64,000 bases of DNA from Tritrichomonas musculus (Eukaryota > Parabasalia > Tritrichomonadida > Tritrichomonadidae), in the NCBI GenBank assembly GCA_039105265.1, contig JAPFFF010000015.1, positions 1,922,001 to 1,986,000 on the forward strand, read 5' to 3'. The position numbers and the translations under genes are program-made. Positions 10,609-20,943 of the stretch are shown here, piece by piece. Under the pieces are notes generated by a model. That model ran no database searches. It was not told the DNA's origin and worked only from the letters and a program-made list of their open reading frames with translations. Position 1 is the stretch's first letter, and every line of letters starts with the position of its first letter.

Positions 10609-12710
10609 TATGAATTTTGAATAATTATCATTCAAAGAAATTTCGCGGCTTTTTCACCATGAATGATATTTTTCTATGGATGATTTTAAATTATTTTTTT
10701 CAATATACACAAATTTAATAACTCAGAATTTTTAATATAAAATATATTCAAAAATATTTTCTACAAATATTAAAGCAATGTTGTAACTTCATTTTATATT
10801 GTTGGAATAAGCATATATATTAAATATTATATATATAAAATTAATTTTTAATTTGAATAAATTATCAAACGGTTATTTTGAAGTATCAAATTTGATAAGT
10901 TACGGGTTTTTTTCTACAAAAAATAGAATGAGAAGATAAGAAAAAGCAAAAAATAAAAAAAAAAGATTTTTATATTCTTTTGAATTTTTCAAAATTTTCA
11001 AAACAGATTTTTGAAAATTTTTTTTTTGTATTATATCATGAAATAATAATATATTTATTAAATAATGTTGTTCATAATTTCTAAATGATTGAATGAGATG
11101 ATATTGCACTTTTTCAGAAATTATTTAAAGATTAAAAAATCAATTTTTGGAGCCATCTTAATAATTTTCTTATATATGTGTGAATAAAAAGTAGTTGTCT
11201 TTAATAAAAATACTATTTTAAAAAAAAGATATAAAAAAAGTTAAAAGTGAAGTGAAGTGATTTATATCATTATTGAATATTTCAATTAATGAACGAATTT
11301 TCAAAAAAATGTTAAATTTTCAATTTTATTATTATTGAAATTTTATGGATAATATTGAAGAGAAAAAGTTGATAAAAAATTAATCAATAATAATTTTATA
11401 AAGAAGAATTTTACAATTTTTAAATTAAAAAAAAAAAAAAAATTTTACAAAAATTAATGTTTTGTGTTTATGTTTTCAAATAAAAATGATATGATGAATT
11501 AAAGATGAATTGAATATGCTCAAAATAATTACCAATTTGAAAAATTCACAAAATTGAATATTAACAAAATATTTCTGTCATAAAATAGAAATATATGTAA
11601 TAGTTTGTATATTATGTATTTATAATATAAATTAATAATATTTTAGCAAAAGTTAAATAGTAAAAAAATTCTCAAAAAATTAATGTGGTTTTTATTTATT
11701 CAATTTTAACAATTCAATTATATAAAAAGTATTCTGAAATAACGTATTTTATGATTAGAAAACTATGATTTTTAGCCCAATAAAAAGTGATATAGCGTTT
11801 TAAAATTATAACTCATTAGCAAATAAATGAATTATTATATTTATAAATTTATTTATATCAATAATTAGAAAAAAAATGAGATATACATTCATTAAGTTTA
11901 TATATATAATATTTTTATTATTGTTTTATAAAAATATTATTCCAATGAGCTTTTTTATAAAAAAGTATTATTGTCAAAAGCTTTAAATCATGTTTTTTTA
12001 TAAAAATATTAAAAATAAAAAATAAAAAAAAGGATTGTATCATGTTGATTATTTTTGGTGAAATATATTAAAAAAAAATATTGAAAATTTGTTCTTTTTT
12101 TTGAAATTAAAAATATTTATAAAATTAGAAATCGGCCATGTTGCTTATCTTTAGTTATCTTGTTATATCTCGATAATTGATTTCAATTATCAACACATTT
12201 TTGATATTGGTAATCGATTTCGATATCAAAAAAAAAAATTAAGAAAACTTTCAAATCATGGATTTGATATTGATCCAAGAATTTTATATCAATTTAACCA
12301 TCAAATTTTGACATTTTTTAACTTTTAGTTTTAAAATGATAAAGATTTCACTCAAAAAGTTGAAATATCCAATTTTAATTAGGCTGGAAATTAAAATTAA
12401 TGTAAAATTTGCAGATTTTCAATTTTGGATTGAATTATTAAAATTTGAGAAAAAATCTTTTTTAAAGGAATCTTTTCAAATATTGAAACTTTTTTCAAAG
12501 ACTCCTTTCATTGAAAGAAGATATTATATCTCCAAAATTCCAATTATGAATAATAATAAATATTAGATAATTCATTAAGGATCAACAAAAGCATAGTTAG
12601 TCTTTTCTGAAGAATCTTCAAAAAGAGGAAATCATTGAGAAAAAATAATCTAAATAAAATAATTGAAAAAACAAATCTTTTTATATTTTTACATAATTTT
12701 ACTGAGACTA
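10609..12710. other. AT-rich intergenic region
   Basis: This 2.1-kb stretch holds only AT-rich DNA and small Phe/Lys/Ile-rich frames (for example 12336-12566 plus and 10900-11109 minus) that I regard as chance. A patch at about 12130-12240 contains several overlapping ATCGAT/GATATC-type palindromes, and a loosely similar patch recurs at 19610-19720. No RNA gene was seen. Confidence 0.5.
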
Positions 12711-12795
12711 CATACAGCCTAGCGGGGCGTCGAGCGAGGCTGAGCGAAGCGAAGCCGAGTCGAAATCTCGCGGCTGGCGGTAAGAATCGGTAAAA
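12711..12795. repeat. GC-rich patch resembling the core of the MULE-type MITE
   Basis: An isolated GC-rich stretch (agcggggcgtcgagcg ... gcgaagccgagtcgaaatc) lies in very AT-rich DNA. It is preceded by tttttacataattt, as is the GC-rich core of the MITEs at 20071 and 52133 (gcgcgaagccgaatcagg). No matching terminal repeats flank it here, so it may be a diverged or truncated relative. It is not a tRNA: no T-loop or anticodon arm can be fitted. Confidence 0.3.
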
Positions 12796-12901
12796 ATTTT
12801 GTAACATAAAAAGATTTTTTTTTAGCTATTTTATTATGATTATTTTTTCTGAAAGATTTTCACTTTTTGAATGAGCCTCAGAAATGACAAAACTTGGTTT
12901 T

Positions 12902-13149
12902 TTAAGGTACAAATCCAGTACGTTATTTTTTGAATAAGAAAACGTTTATTATTTGAATAGTTGCATGTCTCTGAAAAAGTTTAAATTGACTATCTTTGTT
13001 TTTGACACTTATTTTACAATTAAAATAAACATTATGACATGTTATATGAAATAGATTATAATAATCGTTTTATATTTAACATGTCATTTTATTCTTTGAG
13101 AATGTCAAAAAAAGTTGCAGTTATTAAACGTACTGGATTTGTACCTTAA
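12902..13149. mobile_element. TTAA-flanked MITE (piggyBac-like target site)
   Basis: The ends are perfect inverted repeats of at least 18 bp, ggtacaaatccagtacgt at 12906 and its reverse complement ending at 13145. Both sides carry TTAA (12902-12905 and 13146-13149), the target duplication of piggyBac-type transposons. The element has no coding capacity. Internally an imperfect inverted repeat around 13034-13087 (atgacatgtta / taacatgtcat) could fold. The perfect termini suggest a fairly recent insertion. Assignment to piggyBac rests on the TTAA target only. Confidence 0.75.
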
Positions 13150-13372
13150 TGTTCATCTCCCTCTTAATTCTCAGAAAATATTTATTTTTTGAATAAATTT
13201 ATTCAAATAAATTGAGAAAAAAATAAACCTAAAATCAAAATCCAGACCACTATTTTTTTCTCAATTTTCATTTGCATAAAAAATTTACCTCAATTTTAAA
13301 AATTTTTCATTTTTTCACTCAAAAACACTTTTTCAGATAAAACCAAAAAAAAAAAAAAAAAAAAAAAAAAAT

Positions 13373-15623
13373 GGAGAATCGTTTTTTCCTTCAATCGACT
13401 TTTTGAATGGTTTATACTCTCAAAAACCATATATTCAAAAAGTGGTAAAACTGTTTATTTGTTTCAATTGGCGCGCTTGATTTGCACACTTTCAATATGA
13501 ATAAAATCGTGTTATCATGTTCCAAAATTAACAATACTTGTTTCCCATGTGATATTGATGATGAATCGTATGAGTTATTAACTCAATTTGTTCATAATAT
13601 AACTCGAAATTGTTTTTGCCCATTCTCAGCATATTTGACAAGCCAAATTCGTCATACAGTTATATATCCATGCACTTTTGCTCAAGATGGATGCAATGCG
13701 AATTTAGTTTTCAATATATTTACAAATTTCAATGATATACATTACTTTACTTTCAATATGTAGGAGAGTGTTTTGGTCCACAATAATCACCTACTCGACA
13801 ATCATTTTATGCAGGCTCATCGCAATTGCTGTTCTGAAACTCAATGCGATCAAATAAGATTTCAAATTTTAAATTCAAATTATTCTGACGATGTCGTCAT
13901 AATTGATGACACAGCTATGACAAACCTTTATGGACTCCCTATAGAAGCAATAGCCGTATTCAATCAAGAAGGACATACTCAGCTACTCTCTTACTCAAAA
14001 CTGCCAAATAAAACAGAAGATTCATTCTCAACTTGTTTCCAAGATTTTTTAGGACTCGGTGGACATCAATTCAGGATAATCATCGTTGACAGATTACAAG
14101 CTCAATTCAATTCACTTTCATTATTATATCCAAATTCAATAATTGTTTTTTGTTTGTATCATATTAGGAATGATTTATTACTGTATTTCAGCCGTAATGA
14201 TGAAATCATCACCGGCTTTGATAATGTAGTAATAAATCCTTCTCAATCTGATGATTATTTAAATTATTTAATTCACAGAGGATCTCAAATGAAAAATGAA
14301 TGCGGTATTAAATGCTTAGATCAATTAATTGATAATTATAATCATTGGCTTCCTTCGTGCCTTATTCAACAAGGTGTTTCTTATGCTTTTAATTTGTCTA
14401 GAATTGAGGGCGTGTTTGGTCTGTTAAAGGGCAATTACGGCCATGAAAGGGGAAATTTGTCGACCGTTATTAATAATTTAAACAATCTTTGTGGAGTTTT
14501 TAAGACTCAAAGTTATTCTACCTATACTAAAACAGCCACAAAATTTATAAACTTTCCGTTGATACATCCTTCTCAACTCAAAGTTTGCGGGTGATTGTTA
14601 CTTGATTATTTGGAGACAGAATATAATGCATATTTATCAGAAAGTGAAATTGATTTATGCATTTGGTGTCATTTAAGTTCAAACATAAGTACATATACAA
14701 TCCCATGCAGACACACAATTCGAAATGGCTATTGGGTTGATCTCAATCAAATACATAAGAGATTTTTACGAAACTTTAATACATTTCAGCCTTTACCAAA
14801 CGCTATACAAGTTTCAGAAATACCAACACTTCATGTCAAAAACAGAACAAATTTGCTCGCTCGAATAGAACCATACGCCAATTTGTATGGTCGCAATTCA
14901 GAAGTTGATAATATTTTTGATTCTGCCTTAACCGACTTGGAGAACCTTAGGGTCAGAAGGAATACAGGAATACCTCCGACTATAGCTCAATCAGGTGTTG
15001 CTTTTTGCCATCCATCACATAATGTATTATGCGGAAGACAGTGTACAAAGAAAAAGCGTCATTGTTCTCATTGTAAGTCAACAAGCCATAATGTTAGAAA
15101 CTGTCCTTTTTTATCTCAGTAAGATTATTTTAATTAATTTTTATAGTTTTTTTAAAATTTTTTCTTATTCATATTTTATTTGATTATTCATCTTTTTATT
15201 CTTTTTTAAACCTTTTTTTATTTTTGATGTTTGATTTTCGTAGTATATAATTAATTGGATTTATATTGTTGTTCAAATAATTTATTTTTATGTTTTAAAT
15301 AGGAAACATTCTTAATATGATGTTTTTGCTTTTATTCTAACTTTATCAATTATAAAATATAAAGAAAATTCCGTTTTTATCTAAATAATATTCATTCAAT
15401 TTTTTTTATAGCTAATTTCATTCAAATTCAATTCCAACTTTTTGAGAGCTGGTTTCATTCAAATTTATTCCAACTTTTTGTATTGTCCTTTCAATTTTTA
15501 TCAGCTTTTTGATTTAAGTTGTGCTAAATTTTTTTTATTTTTGAGAGAGCTTGTACTTAACAAAATAACTTTTTGAGAGTATAAACCATCCAACAAGTCG
15601 ATTGACGGAAAAAACGATTGGCC
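13373..15623 (+). mobile_element. Mutator-like (MULE) DNA transposon, full length, decayed
   Basis: Inverted terminal repeats of 54 bp bound the element (13373-13426 and 15570-15623) with about five mismatches; both contain aatcgttttttcc and atggtttatactctcaaaaa. The flanks aaaaaaaaat and aaaaaaattt would fit an imperfect 9-10 bp target duplication, though A-richness makes this weak. The inside carries one transposase frame interrupted by two stops. The TIR start resembles that of the 400-bp MITEs at 20071 and 52133, so this or a sister element probably mobilised them. Confidence 0.8.
13497..15122 (+). pseudogene. MULE transposase, two in-frame stops
   Basis: A single frame from the ATG at 13497 to the TAA at 15120-15122 encodes about 540 residues, interrupted by TAG at 13761-13763 and TGA at 14592-14594. 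There is no frameshift, so the sequence is otherwise well kept. The central part has the MULE DDE-fold signature: DDTAMTNLYGLP, then IIIVDRLQAQF, an FCLYHIRNDLL segment, and LSRIEGVFGLLKGN around the third acidic residue. The C-terminus holds a CCHC zinc knuckle, CSHCKSTSHNVRNCPF. The N-terminal ~85 residues contain several Cys and may form a FLYWCH/WRKY-GCM1-like DNA-binding domain, which is inference. The family cuts and pastes DNA through its terminal repeats. As it stands no full-length product is expected. Confidence 0.8.
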
Positions 15624-16043
15624 AAAAAAATTTAAAATTTTCTAATTTTCTATTTTTTTCTCAGTTATTAAATAAAAATTTGTGCTGATATCCTGATAAA
15701 AAAAAATATTTTTGCTATATAATTTTTTTATATATTTATATAATTTATTATAATAAATAAAAATACTAAAATATGTAATATTAATGTAAACAATAAAGAT
15801 ATGGGCTATATTTTTTTTTAATGATTTTTTATGAATTTGATATATGAATATCTTTGTAAAAAATCAAATATATATTTTATAACTTGTTTTTAAATAAGTA
15901 TATTTATTATATAAAATTAATGAACATAAAATTTTTATATTCATGGGTTTATTATTAGGATAAAATACATTTTATTACATCGAAATTGAGAGAAAAAAAA
16001 CGAAAAGTTTTGAAAAGTGGCATGTCTTCAATATTTACATAAA

Positions 16044-17349
16044 ATGTATTCATTCGAAACACCAAAGGAAGCGATTGTTCGTTTACATAATGAAGGGCAT
16101 GGCCCAAGAAGAATTAGAGCTCTTGTCAGATGTGGGCATGAAAGAATTAAACGCACAATTAATTATTTTAAAGAAAAAGGTGAAATACCAACTGCTACAA
16201 AAATTGGACGTCCAGCAAAATCTACTCATGAAGTTCTCACAGAAATAACAAATTATACAATAGAAAATCATAGTATTAGTGGTTTTGATATTTCAGAAAA
16301 ATTGAAAAAAATAAAAATATTATAATCTCTCCAACCTCAGTAAATCGATACAGAGATAATTTAAAATTTAATTATTTACCGCCAAAAATTAAACAAGAAT
16401 TATCTCAAATTCAGATGGTAAACAGAAAATTCTTTGCTCATTCAAATTTGAAACACGCAAATATCTCAAAAATTATTATGTTAGACAGATTTGTTTTTTC
16501 AGATGAAAGTAGATTTTGCTTAAATAATGATGGGGAAATGATCTGGTACAGAAAAAATGAATTAACTGATGAAATGTTTAAAGAGAAAGCAAAATTTAAT
16601 CTTGGAATTATGGTATATTGTGCTATAGGTGTCGGATATAAAAGCCCTTTAATTATTTGTGAGAACAATATTGATGAAGTAGAATATCGAAAAATAATTA
16701 ACGAAAGTAAGATATTTGAGGAGTTAAATGAAAAATATGATTCACCTGGAAATTTTATTTTTGTTCAAGATGGGGCAGGGGCCCCTGCCCACACAAGTTT
16801 TTTAACTGGTTTATTTTTTAAAAAAAGAGGTAAATTCATAAAAAATGGCCAGCAAATAGCTCAGATTTAAATCCTATAGAGCATTTATGGAGTGCTATTA
16901 AAAAGTTACTAAAGGGAAAAAAATTCACCTCTATAAAAGAGTTAATTGAAAAAGTGAAAAAAAATTGGGATGATTTTCCTCAAGCAAGCATTGACAGACT
17001 TGTTTTATCTTTTGAAAATAGGCTCAAACTTGTTATTCAAGAAGATGGCAAATCAATAACAAACATTCTCAGAAAAAGTATTCACATTGAACCAAATGTA
17101 GAAATCACAATTGACGAAAATTTTTCAAATTTATCCGTTGATGAATAAATAGAACAATATGACCCTAATACAAATGATACCCCTATTGAATTTTTGACAA
17201 AAAGAAAGTATACTCCACAAGAAGACATGAAACTTATTTTTATGGTAATGTACTATGGAAACAAATGGTCAGAACTAACAAAATATTTTCAAGACAGAAC
17301 AGTTCTTTCATTACGGTCGCATTACAATAAAATTAAGAAACTACATTAA
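16044..17349 (+). pseudogene. Tc1/mariner-like transposase with C-terminal Myb/SANT segment, broken
   Basis: Three phases together give a Tc1/mariner-type protein. Phase one (16044-16325) holds an HTH-like N-terminus with a GRPAKS hook. Phase two (16415-16870) has FSDESRF and FVQDGAGAPAH, the first two catalytic Asp motifs. Phase three (from about 16850) has WPANSSDLNPIEHLW with the final acidic residue. Frameshifts lie in A runs near 16310 and 16850, and a TAA at 17146-17148 interrupts phase three. Beyond that stop the same phase continues to 17349 and encodes a Myb/SANT-like helix set (YTPQEDMKLIFMVMYYGNKW then RTVLSLRSHYNKI). I could not find its terminal inverted repeats. A Myb module on a Tc1/mariner transposase is unusual; it may also be a read-through into adjacent sequence. 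Confidence 0.75.
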
Positions 17350-17619
17350 ATTGTACATATCCAATAATCGCCTCAATCAATCACCAAAAATCTCGCATGT
17401 TTGTTATGAAATCATTACTTCTATTTAAAATATTTTACTTTTTAACATCAAAACTTTTAAATTTTATATTTTTTTTAAATTATCTCAATAACATACTCAT
17501 CACAGTTCAAATTCCATATAAACTACACGAATCAACACTCTTAATGTATTTTATTAATAATTTACTTCTCAAACACTCGTTCTTATTGTTTTTTTGGTCT
17601 TATGTGCTATTATACAATT

Positions 17620-17925
17620 CTCAATTTTCAACCAAATTTCTTCAAAATTCAATAGCCTTACTACTCTTATTTAATTATAGTTTACATTATTTTATTCATT
17701 TTCTACTTTTCGCGTTTTTTTTTTCAAATCCCATTTCGAAAATTTCTTCATTTTAGCTTAGTCCTCTCAAAATTTAATAACCTTACTACTCTTATTTTAT
17801 TATAGTTTACATTATTTAATACATTTTCTACTTTTCACTTTTTTTCCGTATTCCATTTAAACAAATTCTCGATTATCAGCTCAATTTCCTCCAAAATTTT
17901 AATTTCTACTCTTCACAAGATAATA
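17620..17925. repeat. ~125-bp tandem repeat, about 2.5 units
   Basis: The sequence ccttactactctta followed by attatagtttacatta appears at 17656 and again at 17781, with matching flanks; a partial third unit follows near 17870 (aattctcgattatcagctcaatttcctcc). The period is about 125 bp. It lies between the two Tc1-like transposase remnants and may belong to the subterminal DNA of one of them. The hydrophobic 119-codon frame at 17397-17756 is a by-product of this T-rich DNA. Confidence 0.55.
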
Positions 17926-18216
17926 CATTACTAATTACTCTTAATAATTTCTTTTGATTACTCTTGGTTCTTAATAAAAGCTTTTTTTCTTGTAAAGTAT
18001 TGATTTTTTTATTTTGAATTGAACCAAAACTCAGACCATTAATTGAATGGAAAAGTGTTCTAAATTGAGAAGACGAAAAATAAAATAACCGCTCAAAAGG
18101 CCAATATAAGGTTGAAAGTGGTCCGACTTTTGAATCCCTGTTTATCCATATAAATTCTTCGGAAATATTTGTGAAAATTCTTTCAAAATTTTGAATAATA
18201 ATTTTTTTTTTTTTTT

Positions 18217-19281
18217 ATGGCAAGACAACCTTTAACAGAAACTGAGAAGATTGAAATAATTTCTCATGTCAAAAATTATGGAAATGAATGGACCAAGATA
18301 AAACAAAACATTGGTCGTTCAACCGCAACAGTAAAATCGTTTTACCATTCTTATTTGGCACATGGAACAATTTGTCCATCTCGAGGTAGACCAATAGAAA
18401 TTACAGAATATCTAAAAAATGCAATTGTTGGTTACATAAATGTTGATTCTCTGCAAAATCTGCAAGTCGTTACCAACGAATTCGAAATCGCTAAATCATC
18501 TGTAAAATCAATTTTAAATGAAAACAAAATTGGTTATTACAAGAGAACACCTGTCTCGCCATTAACACCATTTCGAAAGAATCGGCGTTTCAATATATGC
18601 CGACAAGTAACCAACATACCACCTCAAAACCTCCTTCCAATCATTTTCACAGATGAAAGTACTGTTTTTATGGATTTGGAAGGAGGTGGAATTTGGCGAG
18701 AAAGAGGATTCTATCCTCCCCAATCATTTTATGAGAAAAAGTAAGGAACTCTACATTTAATGATTTGGGGAGGAATAGGACCGAATGGATTTCGTACTCC
18801 ATTATTATATTTTGATGGCCACGTTAATGCAGAAACTTACATTAAAGCATTAAAAGAAAATTTTATTTTCGAAAATATTGAAAGGATATTGGGCCGCCGA
18901 TACATTTGGCAACAAGACAGAGCTTCTCCGCATAGAGCTTCAGAAACTCTTCAATTTTTAAGCCCAAGAATCCTAATTATTTTTGATTGGCCTACATACT
19001 CTCCAGACTTGTCTCTGATTGAGCAAGTCTGGGAGTATATGAAAAAAAAGATATCAGGTAGAAAGTTCCAAAATGAAAGAGAACTATTTCATAATTTATC
19101 ACAAATATGGAATAAAATTCCAAATGAAATGCTTAACAACTACACAAGTTCATTTTGGGCCAGATGTAAAGTATCCGAAAAATATCAAGGTGAATCCATA
19201 AACAGAAAATGGAAAGAAGTTAAAGAAATACATGATAGTTATAGAAAAATTGATTCTGTTACTAAATTCTTTCAAAATTAA
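18217..19281 (+). pseudogene. Tc1/mariner-like transposase, one in-frame stop
   Basis: One frame runs from the ATG at 18217 to the TAA at 19279-19281, interrupted only by TAA at 18742-18744, for about 354 codons. Residues 1-60 contain a Myb/SANT- or homeo-like helix-turn-helix (YGNEWTKIKQNIGRSTATV) followed by SRGRP, a GRPR-like minor-groove hook. The catalytic motifs are IIFTDEST, WQQDRASPHRAS and WPTYSPDLSLIEQVW, compatible with a DD34E arrangement. Terminal inverted repeats were not identified with certainty. The single stop suggests fairly recent decay. Its HTH resembles the C-terminal Myb segment of the neighbouring transposase at 16044. Confidence 0.8.
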
Positions 19282-19360
19282 TTACTAAAAGATGAAATTT
19301 TAATTTTAATTTTTATTTTTTCATCCGAAAAATTGAGAGTATTGCTTTTTTTCGAAAATT

Positions 19361-19521
19361 AATGTTCATCTATTTATCGTCTTTTTTTTTTTTTTTTGAA
19401 ATAAGTCATTGATTTTTTTTTTTTTTAGTTTTACATATCTGAATTATCTTTTATTTTTGAATAAATTATCTGGAAAAAAATTGAAAAAAACTATCTAAGA
19501 ATTGAGAAAAAGATGAACATT
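19361..19521. mobile_element. Possible 160-bp MITE with aatgttcatct termini
   Basis: The left end reads aatgttcatct (about 19362) and the right end agatgaacatt (about 19511-19521). The interior is T-rich and non-coding. A third copy of the terminus, aatgttcatctccctcttaattctcag, begins at 13148 immediately after the TTAA MITE, and matches the reverse complement of this element's right end beyond the 11-bp core. With so short a core repeat the call is tentative. Confidence 0.35.
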
Positions 19522-20060
19522 ATTGAACAAATTTTAACTATATTTGAGTTGATCCTTCATTAAAATGTTATTATATTATTATAAGAAAATAATAACAAGC
19601 TTGTTATTTTGAGAATCGATATCGAAAACGTCACTTTTATACATTTGATACTCAATTATCAGTTTAAAAATCTGATATCGAGAATATCGATTATCAAGAT
19701 ATCAGATATGAAATGTGATATAAAAATAATTTTAAACTTTATATGATTTAGCAAGATCTCGAGATCTCAAAATATTTATCTTTGTTTATAATTGATATTT
19801 GTGATTTTAAAATAGGTGTGTTGTTTTTACACTAAATATGAACAAAGACCAAATATTGATTCAAAAAGTGCACTAAAAACGAGTTTTGCACAAAAATGAT
19901 GTATTTGCACTAAAAATACACTTCATTTTACGACATTGAAAAAGTCGTATCGTGCCATAAACCTAATAAAAAGTCGACATTTTTTTTTTTCGCTCTGCTC
20001 TCCATTTTAGATTTCCTTCAAAAAAAGATTTTTTTTTGTTTTGTTAATTTTTCATAATGT
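19522..20060. other. Intergenic, palindrome-rich
   Basis: No gene is seen. Around 19610-19720 are repeated gatatc and atcgat palindromes, and around 19880-19930 short gcactaaaaa repeats. The function is unknown and low-complexity drift may explain them. Confidence 0.4.
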
Positions 20061-20070
20061 CCATACCAAG

Positions 20071-20476
20071 GGACAATCGTTTTTTTTCTACACCACTTTT
20101 TGAATGTTTTTTTTATCCATGAGTAGCTACTCATGGAAAGCAAAAAACCGCCATTATAAGGTGAAATTTGACTTACTATGTTAAGAAAATTAACCAAAAA
20201 AATCGTAAATTTAAATTTTTACCTTAAAATTAAAACAATTTGCTTTTTTTGATATAATTTTTTTTTATTTTTACATAATTTTTCAGGAATATACGCATCA
20301 GCGATCACCACGGGGCTGCGCGAAGCCGAATCAGGTTCCTTGAATTGCTGGATGAATCGAGAAGCTATTTGAACTATTTAATTAAGCATTATTTAGCAAA
20401 AATTGAATAAAAAAAGTATAAAAAAGTATTCATGTTAAAAAGTTTTCAAAAAGTGGTGTAGAAAAATACGATTCCC
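20071..20476. mobile_element. MULE-type MITE, copy 1, with 10-bp target duplication
   Basis: The target duplication ccataccaag flanks the element exactly (20061-20070 and 20477-20486), the 9-10 bp length typical of Mutator-like insertions. The termini begin gg(ga)caatcgttttttt and continue ctacaccactttttgaa as inverted repeats of about 30 bp. Inside are a perfect 20-bp palindrome at 20117-20136 (centre tagcta) and a GC-rich core at about 20290-20350 (gatcaccacggggctgcgcg). There is no coding capacity. The terminus resembles that of the MULE at 13373 (aatcgttttttcc...actttttgaatg). Copy 2 is at 52133. Confidence 0.85.
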
Positions 20477-20943
20477 CCATACCAAGCTCTTTCACTAATG
20501 GTTTTTGTTTTTTCTTAGAATTACGTATTTCAATAATATGATGATATCTGTAAAAATTAATTTAAATGATATTATATGTTATATCCTGTTTGTAGAAAAT
20601 GGGGAAATGTGTAATATTTTATATTTATTCCTAGAAAGAAAAATAAACTTATTTTTAAAAAGTAAAAAAAAAGTTAAGAATTTATTGAGAGAAGAAAAAA
20701 GTATTGACCTAAATTGAATGCCTTCTGAAAATGAAATATTTTAAACGGATAATATAACAAAAATAATTCTATCTGCATAAAAACAATGTATATGCATGAA
20801 TTCTTACTATGAATAATATTAATATTTATATTTATATTTAAATATAATTTTATAAATGAATTTATGATATATTTTAATTGAATAAGGTTTATCAGAATGA
20901 AAAATAAGTTTATTAATAATTATTTGATAATATAAGATTTATT

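Noticed and set aside
7432-10635. Start of the USP7-like gene at 10635
   Set aside because: The codon there is TTG; the first ATG in frame is at 10608.
12711-12795. tRNA or SINE-head candidate in the GC-rich patch
   Set aside because: cgagtcgaaatctcg can form a small stem, but the loop is not TTCRA and no acceptor, D or anticodon arm or A/B box fits.
12544-12807. 87-codon minus frame with an Arg/Ala-rich N-terminus
   Set aside because: Its protein-like start is only the translation of the GC-rich patch, and the rest is Phe/Leu noise.
17397-17756. 119-codon hydrophobic ORF that could be read as a membrane protein
   Set aside because: It is built from T-rich tandem repeats between two transposase remnants, and the second repeat unit does not keep the frame.
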